The notes: generated by a model from the sequence alone, not told the origin. 64,000 nucleotides of DNA from Curtobacterium sp. 9128 (GCF_007673775.1 NZ_VEAF01000006.1:124001-188000), one strand, 5' to 3'; shown: positions 34,193 through 42,507, counted from the stretch's first letter. Program-made: numbers and translations.

Positions 34193-34810
34193 ATGACGAA
34201 ACCACCCCAGGCGGGAGCAGCTCGGACATCGGGCGCTGACACTCGGAAGCGTGCGCTGAACGTGGCGCTTCGCCTCTTCACGCAGCAGGGGTACGAGGGG
34301 ACGTCGCTGCGAGACATCGCCGACGAGCTCGGGATCAACAAAGCGTCGCTCTACTACTACTTCGACGGCAAAGAGGCGATCCTGCGGTCCCTGTTCGAGC
34401 AGCGCGGTGACGAAGCGGAGGATCTGCTCGCGTGGGTACAGCAGCAGCCGTCCGATCCGGCGCTGCTCCAGGTGGCGGTACAACGGTGGGTGCGTTCGTT
34501 CACCGTGGAGAAGCTGCAGGGGATCCGGTTCCTGGCGGCGAACCCGCTCGTGCTGCAGAGTCTGCCAGCGGGAGCAGCGCGGATCGGCAATGAGCTCAAC
34601 GCCGTCGCGGATGCGTTGGCCTCGCTCCTCCCGGATCGGTCCGACGAGAACGTGCTCCTGCTGCGGATGGGGTTGCTCTCGATCAACGCGGCGGTTCAGG
34701 CCGCAGTGAGGACGGACCTCGACGACGAGGTGATCGTCGCAGCAGCAGCACGATCAGCGACCGCGCTCGTCCAGATCGCGACCCAGACGCCGCACATCCG
34801 CGAGCAGTGA
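34193..34810 (+). CDS. TetR-family regulator
   Basis: 205 residues. The N-terminal helix-turn-helix is clear (ALRLFTQQGYEGTSLRDIAD, then LGINKASLYYYFDGKEAIL). The C-terminal ligand domain is not one I can assign. TAAACT sits six bases before the ATG and no Shine-Dalgarno sequence is visible, so the mRNA is probably leaderless. It likely represses itself and the divergent SRPBCC gene through the paired CCTACC palindromes. Confidence 0.9.
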   Translation: MTKPPQAGAARTSGADTRKRALNVALRLFTQQGYEGTSLRDIADELGINKASLYYYFDGKEAILRSLFEQRGDEAEDLLAWVQQQPSDPALLQVAVQRWVRSFTVEKLQGIRFLAANPLVLQSLPAGAARIGNELNAVADALASLLPDRSDENVLLLRMGLLSINAAVQAAVRTDLDDEVIVAAAARSATALVQIATQTPHIREQ

Positions 34811-34834
34811 CCGAGGACTGCACCACCTCGACGG

Positions 34835-35749
34835 TCACGCCCTGGTCCACGCGGTGGCGGCACCGACGAGCGGTGCGTGCGCGCCGAGCGCGGCGGGGAC
34901 CAGCGTCGGGCGTGCACCGGGTCCTCCGGGGCCGTCGAGCCCGAGTCCCGCGCCGAGCGGTGCACCGATGACGTCCCACGACCGGGCGATCGAGCCCCCG
35001 ACGACGACCCGGTCGACACCGAACCGGTCCACCCACGGCAGCAGCGCCGTGCTGAGCGCCCGCATCGCGGTCGCCATCACCGCGTCCGCCTGCACGTCGC
35101 CGGCGCGGGCGGCAGCGCAGATCTCCGCCACCGTCCGGTCGAGGCCGGAGCGCGCACGGTCGGCCCGACGGATCGCCGGCGAGGAGACCGTCTCCTCCAG
35201 GGGACGGCCGTCGATCAGGAGCCGGTGCACCTCGCCCGACTCCGGGACGGTCGGACCGGTGTCGACCTCCTCGCCGTCGCGGAGGAACGCCGAGCCCACG
35301 CCCGTGCCGAGTGTGATGCAGAGCATGCGCCGCGCCCCCACGCCGGCACCGCACGCCCACTCGCCGATCCCGTAGGCGACGGCGTCGTTGACGAACCGCA
35401 CGGCGCCGGGAGCGACCTCGAGCCGCTCGGCCAACGCCGCGCGGAGATCGATGCCGGCGATCGCCTGGAACTTGTCGACGCCCGCGAACGTGCCCGTCCC
35501 CGCGCGGGCGTCGAACGGTCCGGGCATCGCGATCGACCAGCCCACGAGCGGCGCTGATCCGGCGAGCGCCCGCGCCGGTCCGGCGAGCTGGTCGAGCAGG
35601 GCGTCCCGGTCCGCGTGGGGGTCGATCGCGGCGCCCCGTTCGGTCAGCACCTCCCCCGAGGACGTCGGGTCGATCAGCGCCGCGGTGACGTGCCCACCGC
35701 CGACGTCCATGACGCCGACGGTGGCACGCTCGTGCGTCCCTGCGGTCAA
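34835..35749 (-). CDS. ROK-family sugar kinase, zinc motif absent
   Basis: 304 residues. VGVMDVGGGHVTAAL is the phosphate loop; GWSIAMPGPFD, RFVNDAVAYGIGEW (catalytic Asp in N-D) and CITLGTGVGSAF are ROK motifs. The Cys cluster C-x-C-G-x-x-G-C that binds zinc in most ROK kinases is missing: the segment after the E-x-H-like SGEVHRL reads IDGRPLEETVS. The start is TTG at 35749, overlapping the GH76 stop (TTGA); a later ATG at 35710 would cut off the phosphate loop. In context a mannokinase role is likely, making mannose-6-phosphate for the isomerase-like protein. Confidence 0.83.
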   Translation of the reverse strand: MTAGTHERATVGVMDVGGGHVTAALIDPTSSGEVLTERGAAIDPHADRDALLDQLAGPARALAGSAPLVGWSIAMPGPFDARAGTGTFAGVDKFQAIAGIDLRAALAERLEVAPGAVRFVNDAVAYGIGEWACGAGVGARRMLCITLGTGVGSAFLRDGEEVDTGPTVPESGEVHRLLIDGRPLEETVSSPAIRRADRARSGLDRTVAEICAAARAGDVQADAVMATAMRALSTALLPWVDRFGVDRVVVGGSIARSWDVIGAPLGAGLGLDGPGGPGARPTLVPAALGAHAPLVGAATAWTRA

Positions 35750-36972
35750 CTGACGTCCCCGAGCCGGTCGGACGACCAGCCCAGCGCGGCGAACACCTGG
35801 ATCATCGCCGCCTGGTCGAGGGTCGCGGCCGGTCGGTCCCAGGCGGGGTCGCCGCCACCGCTCGGCTGGAAGTGGAACAGCCCGGTCGCCGGGTCGCGGT
35901 TGTCGCGCCACGTCGCGGTCGCCCACTGCTCGGCGGCCGCACGGTAGGACGGGTCGTGCTGCACGGAGTCGAGCAGCAGCAGGTCCTTGAGGTAGAAGGC
36001 GTTGAAGATCGCGGGCTGCTGCTGGAGACGGTCGTCCGTGGTCCAGTACCGCAACGATGCCCGAGCGGCAGCGGCCGCCTGCTGGAGGTACTTCGGGTCG
36101 TCCGTCGCCCGGTACAGGATCGTCGCGGTGCCGATCATCGCGCCGGAGTTGTACGTCCAGAGCGTGGGGTCGACGCTGCCGTCGTCGCCGAGGCTGTTCC
36201 GGTAGAGCCCGGGCGACTCGCGCAGGCAGCGGTTGTTCCAGTCGTACAGCTTCGTGCTCCACCGCAGGTACGCGGCGTCCTTCGTCTCCTCGTAGAGGTG
36301 CGCCGCGAGCTGCGCGGTCAGCCCGGTGACGTTCGCCGCGCGGGTGGTGTTGTCCGGTCGGTCGATCCAGTCCGATCCCCCGGGGCAGGTCAGCGACGCG
36401 TCGCTGTTCCAGCTCCGGACGGCGATGTCGAACGCCGCCCGTGCGTGGTCGAGTGCCGCGGGGTCGTCGGTCGCCTGGTACTGGCTGACGAAGGAGAGGC
36501 CCACGACGGCATTGTCGTCGTAGTAGACGTCGCCGCCGGTGCCGAGCGGTGCCGGCAGGTACGACTCGTACCCTGGTCGCCCTCCCGGTGCGACGGCGTG
36601 GTAGTGCTCGAAGCCGGCCACGCGCGCCGCGGCGGAGTTCGCGTAGGCGGGGCCGACGCCGGGGAGGCCCTGCAGGTCGAGGGCGGCCTGGGTCGCCTCG
36701 CGGTACTCCCAGAGGAACGAGTACGGGTTCCCGGTCGAGGTGTCCGTGTTCTCCCGGTAGAGCCCGTGACCGGCGGACCCGGTGTACAGGGCGTCCTGCA
36801 TGGCGTCGTAGGTCGCGCTCGCGCGCTGCTGCCAGACGGGGTCCGGCGTCGTCGCGACCGGGGTCGCGGCCTCCGCGGCCTGCGGGGCCCCCGCGGCGAG
36901 CACGCCGAGGACGAGGGCGACCGCGGTGACGCGGCCCACGCGGGTCGTGCGTGTCGGTGTCGAGGTGGGCAT
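35746..36972 (-). CDS. Secreted GH76 alpha-1,6-mannanase-like hydrolase
   Basis: 408 residues with a Sec signal peptide (Arg-containing n-region, hydrophobic VTAVALVLGVLAAGAP, cleavage near AEAA). The (alpha/alpha)6 barrel of GH76 follows. The paired catalytic Asp residues are in GGDVYYDDNAVVG near residue 150; YSFLWEYREATQAALD, YDWNNRCL and WTYNSGAMIGT are also typical. The family cleaves alpha-1,6-mannan backbones of fungal wall mannan. A GGAGGAG ribosome-binding site precedes the ATG, and its stop overlaps the ROK start. A LacI-type operator overlaps its -10 box. Confidence 0.9.
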   Translation of the reverse strand: MPTSTPTRTTRVGRVTAVALVLGVLAAGAPQAAEAATPVATTPDPVWQQRASATYDAMQDALYTGSAGHGLYRENTDTSTGNPYSFLWEYREATQAALDLQGLPGVGPAYANSAAARVAGFEHYHAVAPGGRPGYESYLPAPLGTGGDVYYDDNAVVGLSFVSQYQATDDPAALDHARAAFDIAVRSWNSDASLTCPGGSDWIDRPDNTTRAANVTGLTAQLAAHLYEETKDAAYLRWSTKLYDWNNRCLRESPGLYRNSLGDDGSVDPTLWTYNSGAMIGTATILYRATDDPKYLQQAAAAARASLRYWTTDDRLQQQPAIFNAFYLKDLLLLDSVQHDPSYRAAAEQWATATWRDNRDPATGLFHFQPSGGGDPAWDRPAATLDQAAMIQVFAALGWSSDRLGDVS

Positions 36973-36990
36973 CGTTGCTCCTCCGGGTCG

Positions 36991-37005
36991 TTGGTATCGT
37001 TACCA
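36991..37005. promoter_or_regulatory. LacI-type operator, site 3 (GH76-ROK operon)
   Basis: TTGGTATCGTTACCA differs at two positions from the other two sites. On the minus strand it overlaps a TATGGT -10 box (complement of 37002-37007), about 20 bases upstream of the GH76 start. It links a distant operon to the LacI regulator at 28.6 kb. Confidence 0.8.
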
Positions 37006-37047
37006 TAGAGGGCGGAGCGCAGAGCCGCAAGGCTCGGTCCCTGGCGG

Positions 37048-37827
37048 TCAGTGCCGCTCCTCCCCCTCCTCCGCCAGGCGCTCGAGCACGCGGCGGGAGG
37101 CCGACGACATCGCCGGCTCGACCCCGAGCCGCTCCAGGTACTCCGACACGGACTGCATCTCGTGGGCGCGGCGCACGGCGTGCTTGCGGCTGCCGGACTC
37201 GTAGCGCTCGATCTTCGCGTCGGCGTCCCCGGACAGCTGCGCGGCGATCTGCGCGTGCACCCAGTCCGCACACCCGGCGGCACGGCCGGCCTCGAGCGCC
37301 TCGACGACGACGGTCGCCAGGCTCTTCATGAGCACGCTCCGGAGCAGCTTGCGCGACGTCGCCGTGCCGGGAGGACCCTCGACGCGCTCGACCGCGGAGC
37401 CGAGGGACGCCAGGAGGTCCCCGACGGTGTCGGCGGCGGCACCAGAGACGATCGTCTCGGTCGCGGCGCCCTTGAGCGGGACGGGTCCGAGGATCGCGAC
37501 GTCGGCGAAGCGCCCACCGGCGGCGGTGATCAGCTCCCCCGCCTGCACCATGTCCTCGGGCGAGGCGGTCGTGAAGTCGGCGTAGACCGTCCCGGGGGCG
37601 ATGGCGTCGGCCGCGGTCTCGGCGATGGTGCGACTCAGCGCGGCGCTCGTGAGGACGACGACGAGGTCGCTCGCCGCGGCCACCTCGGCCACCGAACCGA
37701 GCCGGGTGACGCCCTCCGGACCGGCTGTCGGCGCCGGGTCGAACCCGACGACGTCGTGCCCGGCCGCGCGCACCCCGGCGGCGTAGATCGCTCCGGCCTC
37801 GCCGAGGCCGATGAACCCGACTCGCAT
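37048..37827 (-). CDS. NAD(P)-dependent beta-hydroxyacid dehydrogenase-like protein (DUF1932)
   Basis: 259 residues. The Rossmann start is VGFIGLGEAGAIYAAGVRAA. The middle has FADVAILGPVPLKG, where beta-hydroxyacid dehydrogenases carry the substrate loop, and the conserved Lys lies in TSRKLLRSVLMKSLA. The C-terminal DUF1932 domain follows. Family members act on L-threonate, phosphogluconate-like acids or short hydroxyacids. It is the last gene of a minus-strand block with the IclR, RraA-like and TRAP-type genes, separated from IclR by only 33 bases. Substrate unknown. Confidence 0.83.
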   Translation of the reverse strand: MRVGFIGLGEAGAIYAAGVRAAGHDVVGFDPAPTAGPEGVTRLGSVAEVAAASDLVVVLTSAALSRTIAETAADAIAPGTVYADFTTASPEDMVQAGELITAAGGRFADVAILGPVPLKGAATETIVSGAAADTVGDLLASLGSAVERVEGPPGTATSRKLLRSVLMKSLATVVVEALEAGRAAGCADWVHAQIAAQLSGDADAKIERYESGSRKHAVRRAHEMQSVSEYLERLGVEPAMSSASRRVLERLAEEGEERH

Positions 37828-37860
37828 GGTGTTCCTTCCCTGCGAGCCGTGGCTCGCGTC

Positions 37861-38616
37861 CTACCGTCCGACCGCCTGCGCGGCCCGACGGATCTCCGGG
37901 ACCAGTGCCTCCAGTCCCGTCCTGTCGTTGTGTTCTGCCGGTCCGGATGCCGACACCGCGCCGATCACGGCGCCGTGCTGGTCGAAGACCGGTGCGCTCA
38001 CCGCCGCGACGGCGACGTCGCGCTCGGCGATCGAGATGTGGAACCCGTCGGTGTGGATCGCGTCGAGCGACGAGCGGAGCTCGTCGACGCTGACCGGGTT
38101 CCCGTTCGCGTCCGTGGTGTCACCGTGGTGGGTGAGCACCGCCTCCCGCTCGTCCGCGGTGACGAACGCGAGGATGGTCTTGCCGGCGCCGACGACCAGC
38201 GGGAGTCGACGTCCCACCGGCAGCTGGTACCGGAGCGGGTCGCGACCGTCCACGCGGGCGGTCAGGATGCGCTCCCGGCCGGTGCGCACGTAGAGCGACG
38301 AGGTCAGGTGGGTGGAGTCCGCGAGCTGCTGGAGCACACCCCGGGCCCTGGTCGTCAAGGGGTCCCCGACCAGGAAGCCGTGCGCCAGGCCCAGTGCGCC
38401 GGGTCCGAGCCGGTACTCCCCACCGTCCTGCTGGACGAGCCCGCGACGCTGGAGCACACCGACGATCCGGAGCGCGGTCGCCGCGTGGAGGCCCGTCCCC
38501 CGACTCAGGTCGACGAGCCGCAGCGGACGGTCGCTCCGCTCCAGGAGCTCCAGCACGTCGAGCGCCCGCTCGACGCTGCGGACCGTCGGCTGGCTGGTCT
38601 GCCCGTCGGTTGCCAT
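37861..38616 (-). CDS. IclR-family regulator
   Basis: 251 residues. A winged helix at the N-terminus (VRSVERALDVLELLERSDRP, then LVDLSRGTGLHAATALRIV) is followed by the IclR effector domain (LPLVVGAGKTILAF, AAVSAPVFDQHGAVIGAVS). It is encoded inside the operon it probably controls, between the RraA-like and dehydrogenase genes. The 37-base dyad upstream of the permease (40939-40975) is its likely site. Confidence 0.92.
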   Translation of the reverse strand: MATDGQTSQPTVRSVERALDVLELLERSDRPLRLVDLSRGTGLHAATALRIVGVLQRRGLVQQDGGEYRLGPGALGLAHGFLVGDPLTTRARGVLQQLADSTHLTSSLYVRTGRERILTARVDGRDPLRYQLPVGRRLPLVVGAGKTILAFVTADEREAVLTHHGDTTDANGNPVSVDELRSSLDAIHTDGFHISIAERDVAVAAVSAPVFDQHGAVIGAVSASGPAEHNDRTGLEALVPEIRRAAQAVGR

Positions 38617-38649
38617 ACCGCCATTGTGTCGGACGGCCGCGGCGGATCG

Positions 38650-39279
38650 TCACGCGGGCGCGGGACCGGCCGCGACGGACGCCACGATCCCCTCGCGGAT
38701 GCGGGTCTCGTCCGCGTGCTTGGCCTCAGCGCGCGCGAGCACCTCCGACGCCTCGGCCGCCGGGACCACCGCGACGCCGTCCCCGTCGGCGACGACCACG
38801 TCCCCCGGGTGGACGACGACCCCGCCGATGGCGACGGGCACGCCGACCCGGAACGGCCCGTGCCGGTAGGGGCCGGCCGGTGTGACGGCGCGGGCGAACA
38901 CCGGGAAGCCGATCTCCTCGAGGTCGGCGACGTCACGCACCGCCCCGTCGACGACGAGCCCGACGCACCCGCGGGCGCGGAGGCGTTCGGCGATGAGCTC
39001 CCCGACGAGCGCGCGGTCGCGGACGCCGTGGCCGTTGACCACCAGGACCTGTCCGGGCTGCAGGGTGGCGAGCGCCTCGTGGACGCCGGCGTTGTCGCCA
39101 CCGGCCACCTCGACGGTGCAGGCGGGACCGGCAGCACGGGCGCCGCGCCAGACGCTCCCGATCTCGGCCTCGACGACACCGAGCCGCTGCATCGCGTCAC
39201 CGACGTTCGCGACGGGGAGCGCGCCGAGACGGTCGACGACGTCCTGGGGGACGGTGGTGGGCTGCGGGTTCTCGGTCAT
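38650..39279 (-). CDS. RraA-like aldolase (HMG/CHA aldolase family)
   Basis: 209 residues. VANVGDAMQRLG, GDNAGVHEALATLQPGQVLV, GELIAERLRARGCVGLVVDG and VRDVADLEEIGFPVFARAVT contain the RraA/HMG aldolase pattern, including the G-x-x-D-G-x-x-R-D metal and substrate loop. Such proteins cleave 4-hydroxy-4-methyl-2-oxoglutarate or 4-carboxy-4-hydroxy-2-oxoadipate to pyruvate plus a keto acid, or inhibit RNase E. The catabolic context favours the aldolase or a related lyase. The ATG at 39279 overlaps the stop of the small membrane protein gene (ATGA). Confidence 0.85.
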   Translation of the reverse strand: MTENPQPTTVPQDVVDRLGALPVANVGDAMQRLGVVEAEIGSVWRGARAAGPACTVEVAGGDNAGVHEALATLQPGQVLVVNGHGVRDRALVGELIAERLRARGCVGLVVDGAVRDVADLEEIGFPVFARAVTPAGPYRHGPFRVGVPVAIGGVVVHPGDVVVADGDGVAVVPAAEASEVLARAEAKHADETRIREGIVASVAAGPAPA

Positions 39280-39545
39280 TCGTTCGACTTCCATCCGTGT
39301 ACGTAGGCGAGGAGCAGGGTCCAGATGCCGAGGGCGCCGCCGAGGCCGAACGTCCACGGTGCCAGGACGGCGACGGTGCTGGAGACGAGTGCGGCGTCGA
39401 GGACCACGACCCCGACGAGCTGCAGCAGCACCATGACGGTGCCGAGCGCGAGCATCGAGACGAGGAGGACGACGAACACCGTCGTCATGGCCGCGGCGAC
39501 GCGCCTGCGGGTGGGGCCCATCGTGGGCCCGGTGGTGTCGGACAT
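39276..39545 (-). CDS. Small membrane protein, possible accessory subunit of the TRAP-type permease
   Basis: 89 residues. Two or three hydrophobic segments (about 20-52 and 58-82) end in a basic tail (YVHGWKSNE). It lies between the TRAP-type large permease gene (17-base gap) and the RraA-like gene (ATGA overlap). By position it could play the part of DctQ, but DctQ proteins usually have four segments and about 160 residues, so I do not name it as one. Confidence 0.65.
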   Translation of the reverse strand: MSDTTGPTMGPTRRRVAAAMTTVFVVLLVSMLALGTVMVLLQLVGVVVLDAALVSSTVAVLAPWTFGLGGALGIWTLLLAYVHGWKSNE

Positions 39546-39562
39546 GGTCGTGCAGCCTCCGG

Positions 39563-40909
39563 TCAGTGGGGGACGGGCAGCCAGCCCGGCCCGATGAGTG
39601 CGGCGATGAGCAGGATGGGGACGACGTAGAGGACCACGAGCGGGACGAACGTCTTCACCGGGTTGACGCCGGCGATGCCCGAGGCGATGTAGATCGCCGA
39701 GGCGCCCGGAGGGGACGCGCCCTCCGTCGACGCGGCGACGAGCACGACGCAGGCGGCGAGGACCGGGTCCACCCCGGCCACCACGAGGACGCTGAAGCCG
39801 ATGCCGCCGATCGTCGCGATGGTCGCGGTCGAGCTGAGCGGCCCGGCGACGAGCACCACCATCACCGCGACGATGACGCTCATCACGACCGGGGAGGCGT
39901 CCAGCCCGTTCAGCACGGCGGCGAGCTGGTCGGCGAGCCCGAGCTCGGTCAGCACGGCACCGCCGGCGAACGCGAACACCAGGGTCGCGCCGATGTCCCG
40001 GTAGCGCGGTGCGGTCTTCGCGACGAAGTCGTACCAGGCACGACTGCCCCGCGGCAGGCGCTTCCGGCCGAGCACCAGGGCGAACAGGCCCAGGAGGACC
40101 GGGATCCAGACGACGATGCTGATCGTGTCCGCCGCGTCCTCGCCGAGCGCTCCGGTGATCGCGGTCCCGGTCGGGCCGAGCGTGACGAAGACCGGGATGA
40201 GGATCCCGAGGAACACCAGCAGCGACGTCCAGCCGTGCCGGAAGGACTGCCGGAACGGCGTGATGTCCTCGGCCGGGACGCGCTGGATGCGGTGCTTCCG
40301 GACGAAGTAGGCGATGACGACGAGCCGCCAGAGGACGCACCAGGCCGCGGCGACGAACATCGCCGGCAGGAGCTCGCCGACGGTGACGAGCGGCGCCACG
40401 GTGGCCGTGCCGATGAGGATGAAGAACGACGCGCTCGGCGGGATCACGGTGCCGTTGCCGGCGTTGCCCGCCACGACGGTCGCCGCCACCGGGGCCGGCC
40501 ACTGCGACCGCTTCATCCACGGGATCGTCACCGTGCCGAGCGTCGCGGCGTTCGCCGAGCCGGAGTGCGCCACGGAGCCGAACAGCGCCGATCCGACGGT
40601 CGCGACGTAGCCGGCCCCGCCCGGGAGCCGACCGAGCAGCGAGTTGAGGATCTCCACCTGGTGCCCGATCACCCCCGTCGAGGCCAACAGGAACCCGATG
40701 AAGGTGAACGCCAGTGCGGCGAAGACGATCTCCTCGTTGAACGCGTCCTGCATCCCGACGAGCAGCAGCTCGAGGAAGCGCGTCCCGCCGAAGGCGCAGA
40801 CGACGACGAAGCCGACGACCATCCCCTCGCCGATGCCGCGGCGGAGCAGCACACTCCAGACGACGATCGTGCCGATGTACGCGATGAGCGCCCAGACGGC
40901 CAAACCCAT
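39563..40909 (-). CDS. TRAP transporter large permease-like protein (DctM family)
   Basis: 448 residues with about 12 membrane segments. GSALFGSVAHSGSANAATLG and the following VTIPWMKRSQWPAPVAATVV, then GNGTVIPPSASFFILIG, match the DctM pattern, including its I-P-P-S. ASTEGASPPGASAIYIASG is the second-half repeat. It probably imports a carboxylate for the downstream dehydrogenase and aldolase, driven by an ion gradient. No DctP-type binding protein gene is near. An ATG at 40927 is also possible, but GGAGAG sits better in front of 40909. Confidence 0.75.
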   Translation of the reverse strand: MGLAVWALIAYIGTIVVWSVLLRRGIGEGMVVGFVVVCAFGGTRFLELLLVGMQDAFNEEIVFAALAFTFIGFLLASTGVIGHQVEILNSLLGRLPGGAGYVATVGSALFGSVAHSGSANAATLGTVTIPWMKRSQWPAPVAATVVAGNAGNGTVIPPSASFFILIGTATVAPLVTVGELLPAMFVAAAWCVLWRLVVIAYFVRKHRIQRVPAEDITPFRQSFRHGWTSLLVFLGILIPVFVTLGPTGTAITGALGEDAADTISIVVWIPVLLGLFALVLGRKRLPRGSRAWYDFVAKTAPRYRDIGATLVFAFAGGAVLTELGLADQLAAVLNGLDASPVVMSVIVAVMVVLVAGPLSSTATIATIGGIGFSVLVVAGVDPVLAACVVLVAASTEGASPPGASAIYIASGIAGVNPVKTFVPLVVLYVVPILLIAALIGPGWLPVPH

Positions 40910-40938
40910 GTGCGACTCACTCTCCATTGAGGGGTCTT

Positions 40939-40975
40939 GTTTCATCAGATGCAACGTAATTGCGTCTGTCGAAAC
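40939..40975. promoter_or_regulatory. 37-base dyad upstream of the TRAP-type operon, probable IclR operator
   Basis: GTTTC at 40939-40943 mirrors GAAAC at 40971-40975, and CAGATGCAA (40946-40954) mirrors TTGCGTCTG (40960-40968) with one mismatch. All share the centre at 40957. This is far more AT-rich than its surroundings and sits just upstream of the permease start. The IclR gene within the operon makes its product the likely ligand. Confidence 0.65.
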
Positions 40976-41067
40976 AGCAAAGCAGGTCCGGCAGCGCCAC
41001 GTCAAGCAGGAGCGCACCGGTGAGCGTCGATCACCCGTCCGCGACCGGACATGACGACGACGGGTGC

Positions 41068-41862
41068 TCAGAGCGCCTGGAGGAACCCGTCGAGGAGCGG
41101 CCACGTGGCGGCCGGGTTCTCCAGGTGCGGCAGGTGCCCCGCCTCCGGCACCTCGGCGAAGCGCGCACCGGGGACGGCCGCCGCGACACGGCGTCCGTAC
41201 GCGGGCGTCACCACGCGGTCGCTCGCTCCGGCGAGCACGAGCGTCGGCGTCGCGACGGTCGCGAGTCGGCCCAGGAGGCTCGGGTCGCTCATCGCAGGCC
41301 CGGCCACCGCCGCCATCGTGGCCGCGTCGGCACGCCGCATCGTCTGCTCCTCGGCGGACAGGGCCGCCGGGTCCCGGTAGCCGCGGTCCGGGTCGTGCCA
41401 GGCGACCTCGGCGAGCCCGCGGGCGTCGAGGGTGAAGAAGTCCGCGATGGGCTCGCCCGCCACGACGGCACCGACCCCGTCGACGTCGACCACGGCGCCG
41501 AGCACCCCGGCGTACCGGTCGTCGGCCGCCGCCCGGACCGCCATCTCGAGGGCGATCCATCCCCCGATCGACGACCCGACCACGACCACGTCGTGGGCGC
41601 CGCGCTCCAGCAGCCACTCCAGGTAGGCGGCGGCGAGCGCCGCGACGGAGTCGATCGTGTCCGGGCGGCTCGTCCCGCTCCAGCCGGGGTGCGTCGGCGC
41701 GAGGACGTGGAACGACGGGGCCAGGTGCGCGACGATCGGCGCGACGGTCAGCGGGCCGCCGCCGCCGTGCAGGACGACGGCGGTGCGTGCCGCGGGGTCG
41801 CCGGCGTCGACGACGTGCAGGTCGGTGGGGAGTGTGGGGAGTGCGGGGAGTGCGGGGTTCAT
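41068..41862 (-). CDS. Alpha/beta hydrolase
   Basis: 264 residues. The oxyanion loop is VVLHGGGGPLT, the nucleophile elbow GSSIGGW (Ser near residue 97), and the catalytic His is in EAGHLPHLENP; LVLAGASDRVVTP carries the acid. There is no signal peptide. It could be an esterase, lactonase or C-C hydrolase. It is divergent from a MarR regulator across about 50 bases that contain TCAACA...TGTTGA. Confidence 0.88.
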   Translation of the reverse strand: MNPALPALPTLPTDLHVVDAGDPAARTAVVLHGGGGPLTVAPIVAHLAPSFHVLAPTHPGWSGTSRPDTIDSVAALAAAYLEWLLERGAHDVVVVGSSIGGWIALEMAVRAAADDRYAGVLGAVVDVDGVGAVVAGEPIADFFTLDARGLAEVAWHDPDRGYRDPAALSAEEQTMRRADAATMAAVAGPAMSDPSLLGRLATVATPTLVLAGASDRVVTPAYGRRVAAAVPGARFAEVPEAGHLPHLENPAATWPLLDGFLQAL

Positions 41863-41875
41863 CGGGACACCTGTC

Positions 41876-41901
41876 TCAACATGTTTATCTACGGGTGTTG
41901 A
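41876..41901. promoter_or_regulatory. MarR-type operator between divergent genes
   Basis: TCAACA (41876-41881) and TGTTGA (41896-41901) form an inverted repeat with 14 bases between the arms; the left arm also contains the small palindrome AACATGTT (41878-41885). It covers the promoter of the MarR gene just before its TACGGT -10 box. Confidence 0.55.
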
Positions 41902-41913
41902 TACGGTAGCACC

Positions 41914-42402
41914 GTGACGACGGACCTGGAAGCACTCGGGCAGACCATCAAGCGGGCGCAGTACCGCAATCACCGGACGATGGACACGGCCCTCCGGCCG
42001 GCCGGGGTCACCCTCGTGCAGTGGGACGCCCTGCGCGCGGTCGACCGGATGCCGCACGCGTCCGGACACGACCTGGCCGTCGCCACGTTCCAGAGCGACC
42101 AGGCGTTCGGGACGCTCGCGAACCGGCTGGTGGACCGCGGGCTCATCACGAGGTCGGCCGGGCGTGGGCGGCGCATCGAGCACGCGCTCACCGAGGAGGG
42201 CGCGGCGGCGCTCCGGTCCGGTCAGGCGATCGCCCGCGGGGTGCTGGAGGACCTCTTCGCACCGCTCGACGAGTCCGAGCGACACACGCTCGAGCGGGTG
42301 CTCACGCGGCTGCTGCGGCACGAGGCCGGTGGCTCGACCCCCGCGGAGCCGGGCATGACCGAACGGGCCCACCCCCTGGACGAGGGACACGGTCGGGCAT
42401 AG
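41914..42402 (+). CDS. MarR-family regulator
   Basis: 162 residues. The winged helix has VTLVQWDALRAVDRM, then DLAVATFQSDQAFGTLANRL and the wing GLITRSAGRGRRIEHALTEE, typical MarR features. TACGGT lies six bases before the GTG and there is no Shine-Dalgarno sequence, so the mRNA is probably leaderless and the GTG is the true start. It most likely controls the divergent hydrolase. It is next to the lanthipeptide genes, so a role there cannot be excluded. Confidence 0.88.
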   Translation: MTTDLEALGQTIKRAQYRNHRTMDTALRPAGVTLVQWDALRAVDRMPHASGHDLAVATFQSDQAFGTLANRLVDRGLITRSAGRGRRIEHALTEEGAAALRSGQAIARGVLEDLFAPLDESERHTLERVLTRLLRHEAGGSTPAEPGMTERAHPLDEGHGRA

Positions 42403-42507
42403 CATCGAGGCGGGTTGGGGGATGCGGGGGCATCGGCATGGTGATGTCGGACAACGGGTTTCTGCTCTTCCGGCTCGTCCGAACACCACACGAAAGGGAG
42501 CAACATC

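Noticed and set aside
34835..37273. An 812-codon fusion frame ending in the ROK kinase
   Set aside because: The upstream part is a shadow of the GH76 gene. The TTG start at 35749, overlapping the GH76 stop, gives a normal-length ROK kinase.
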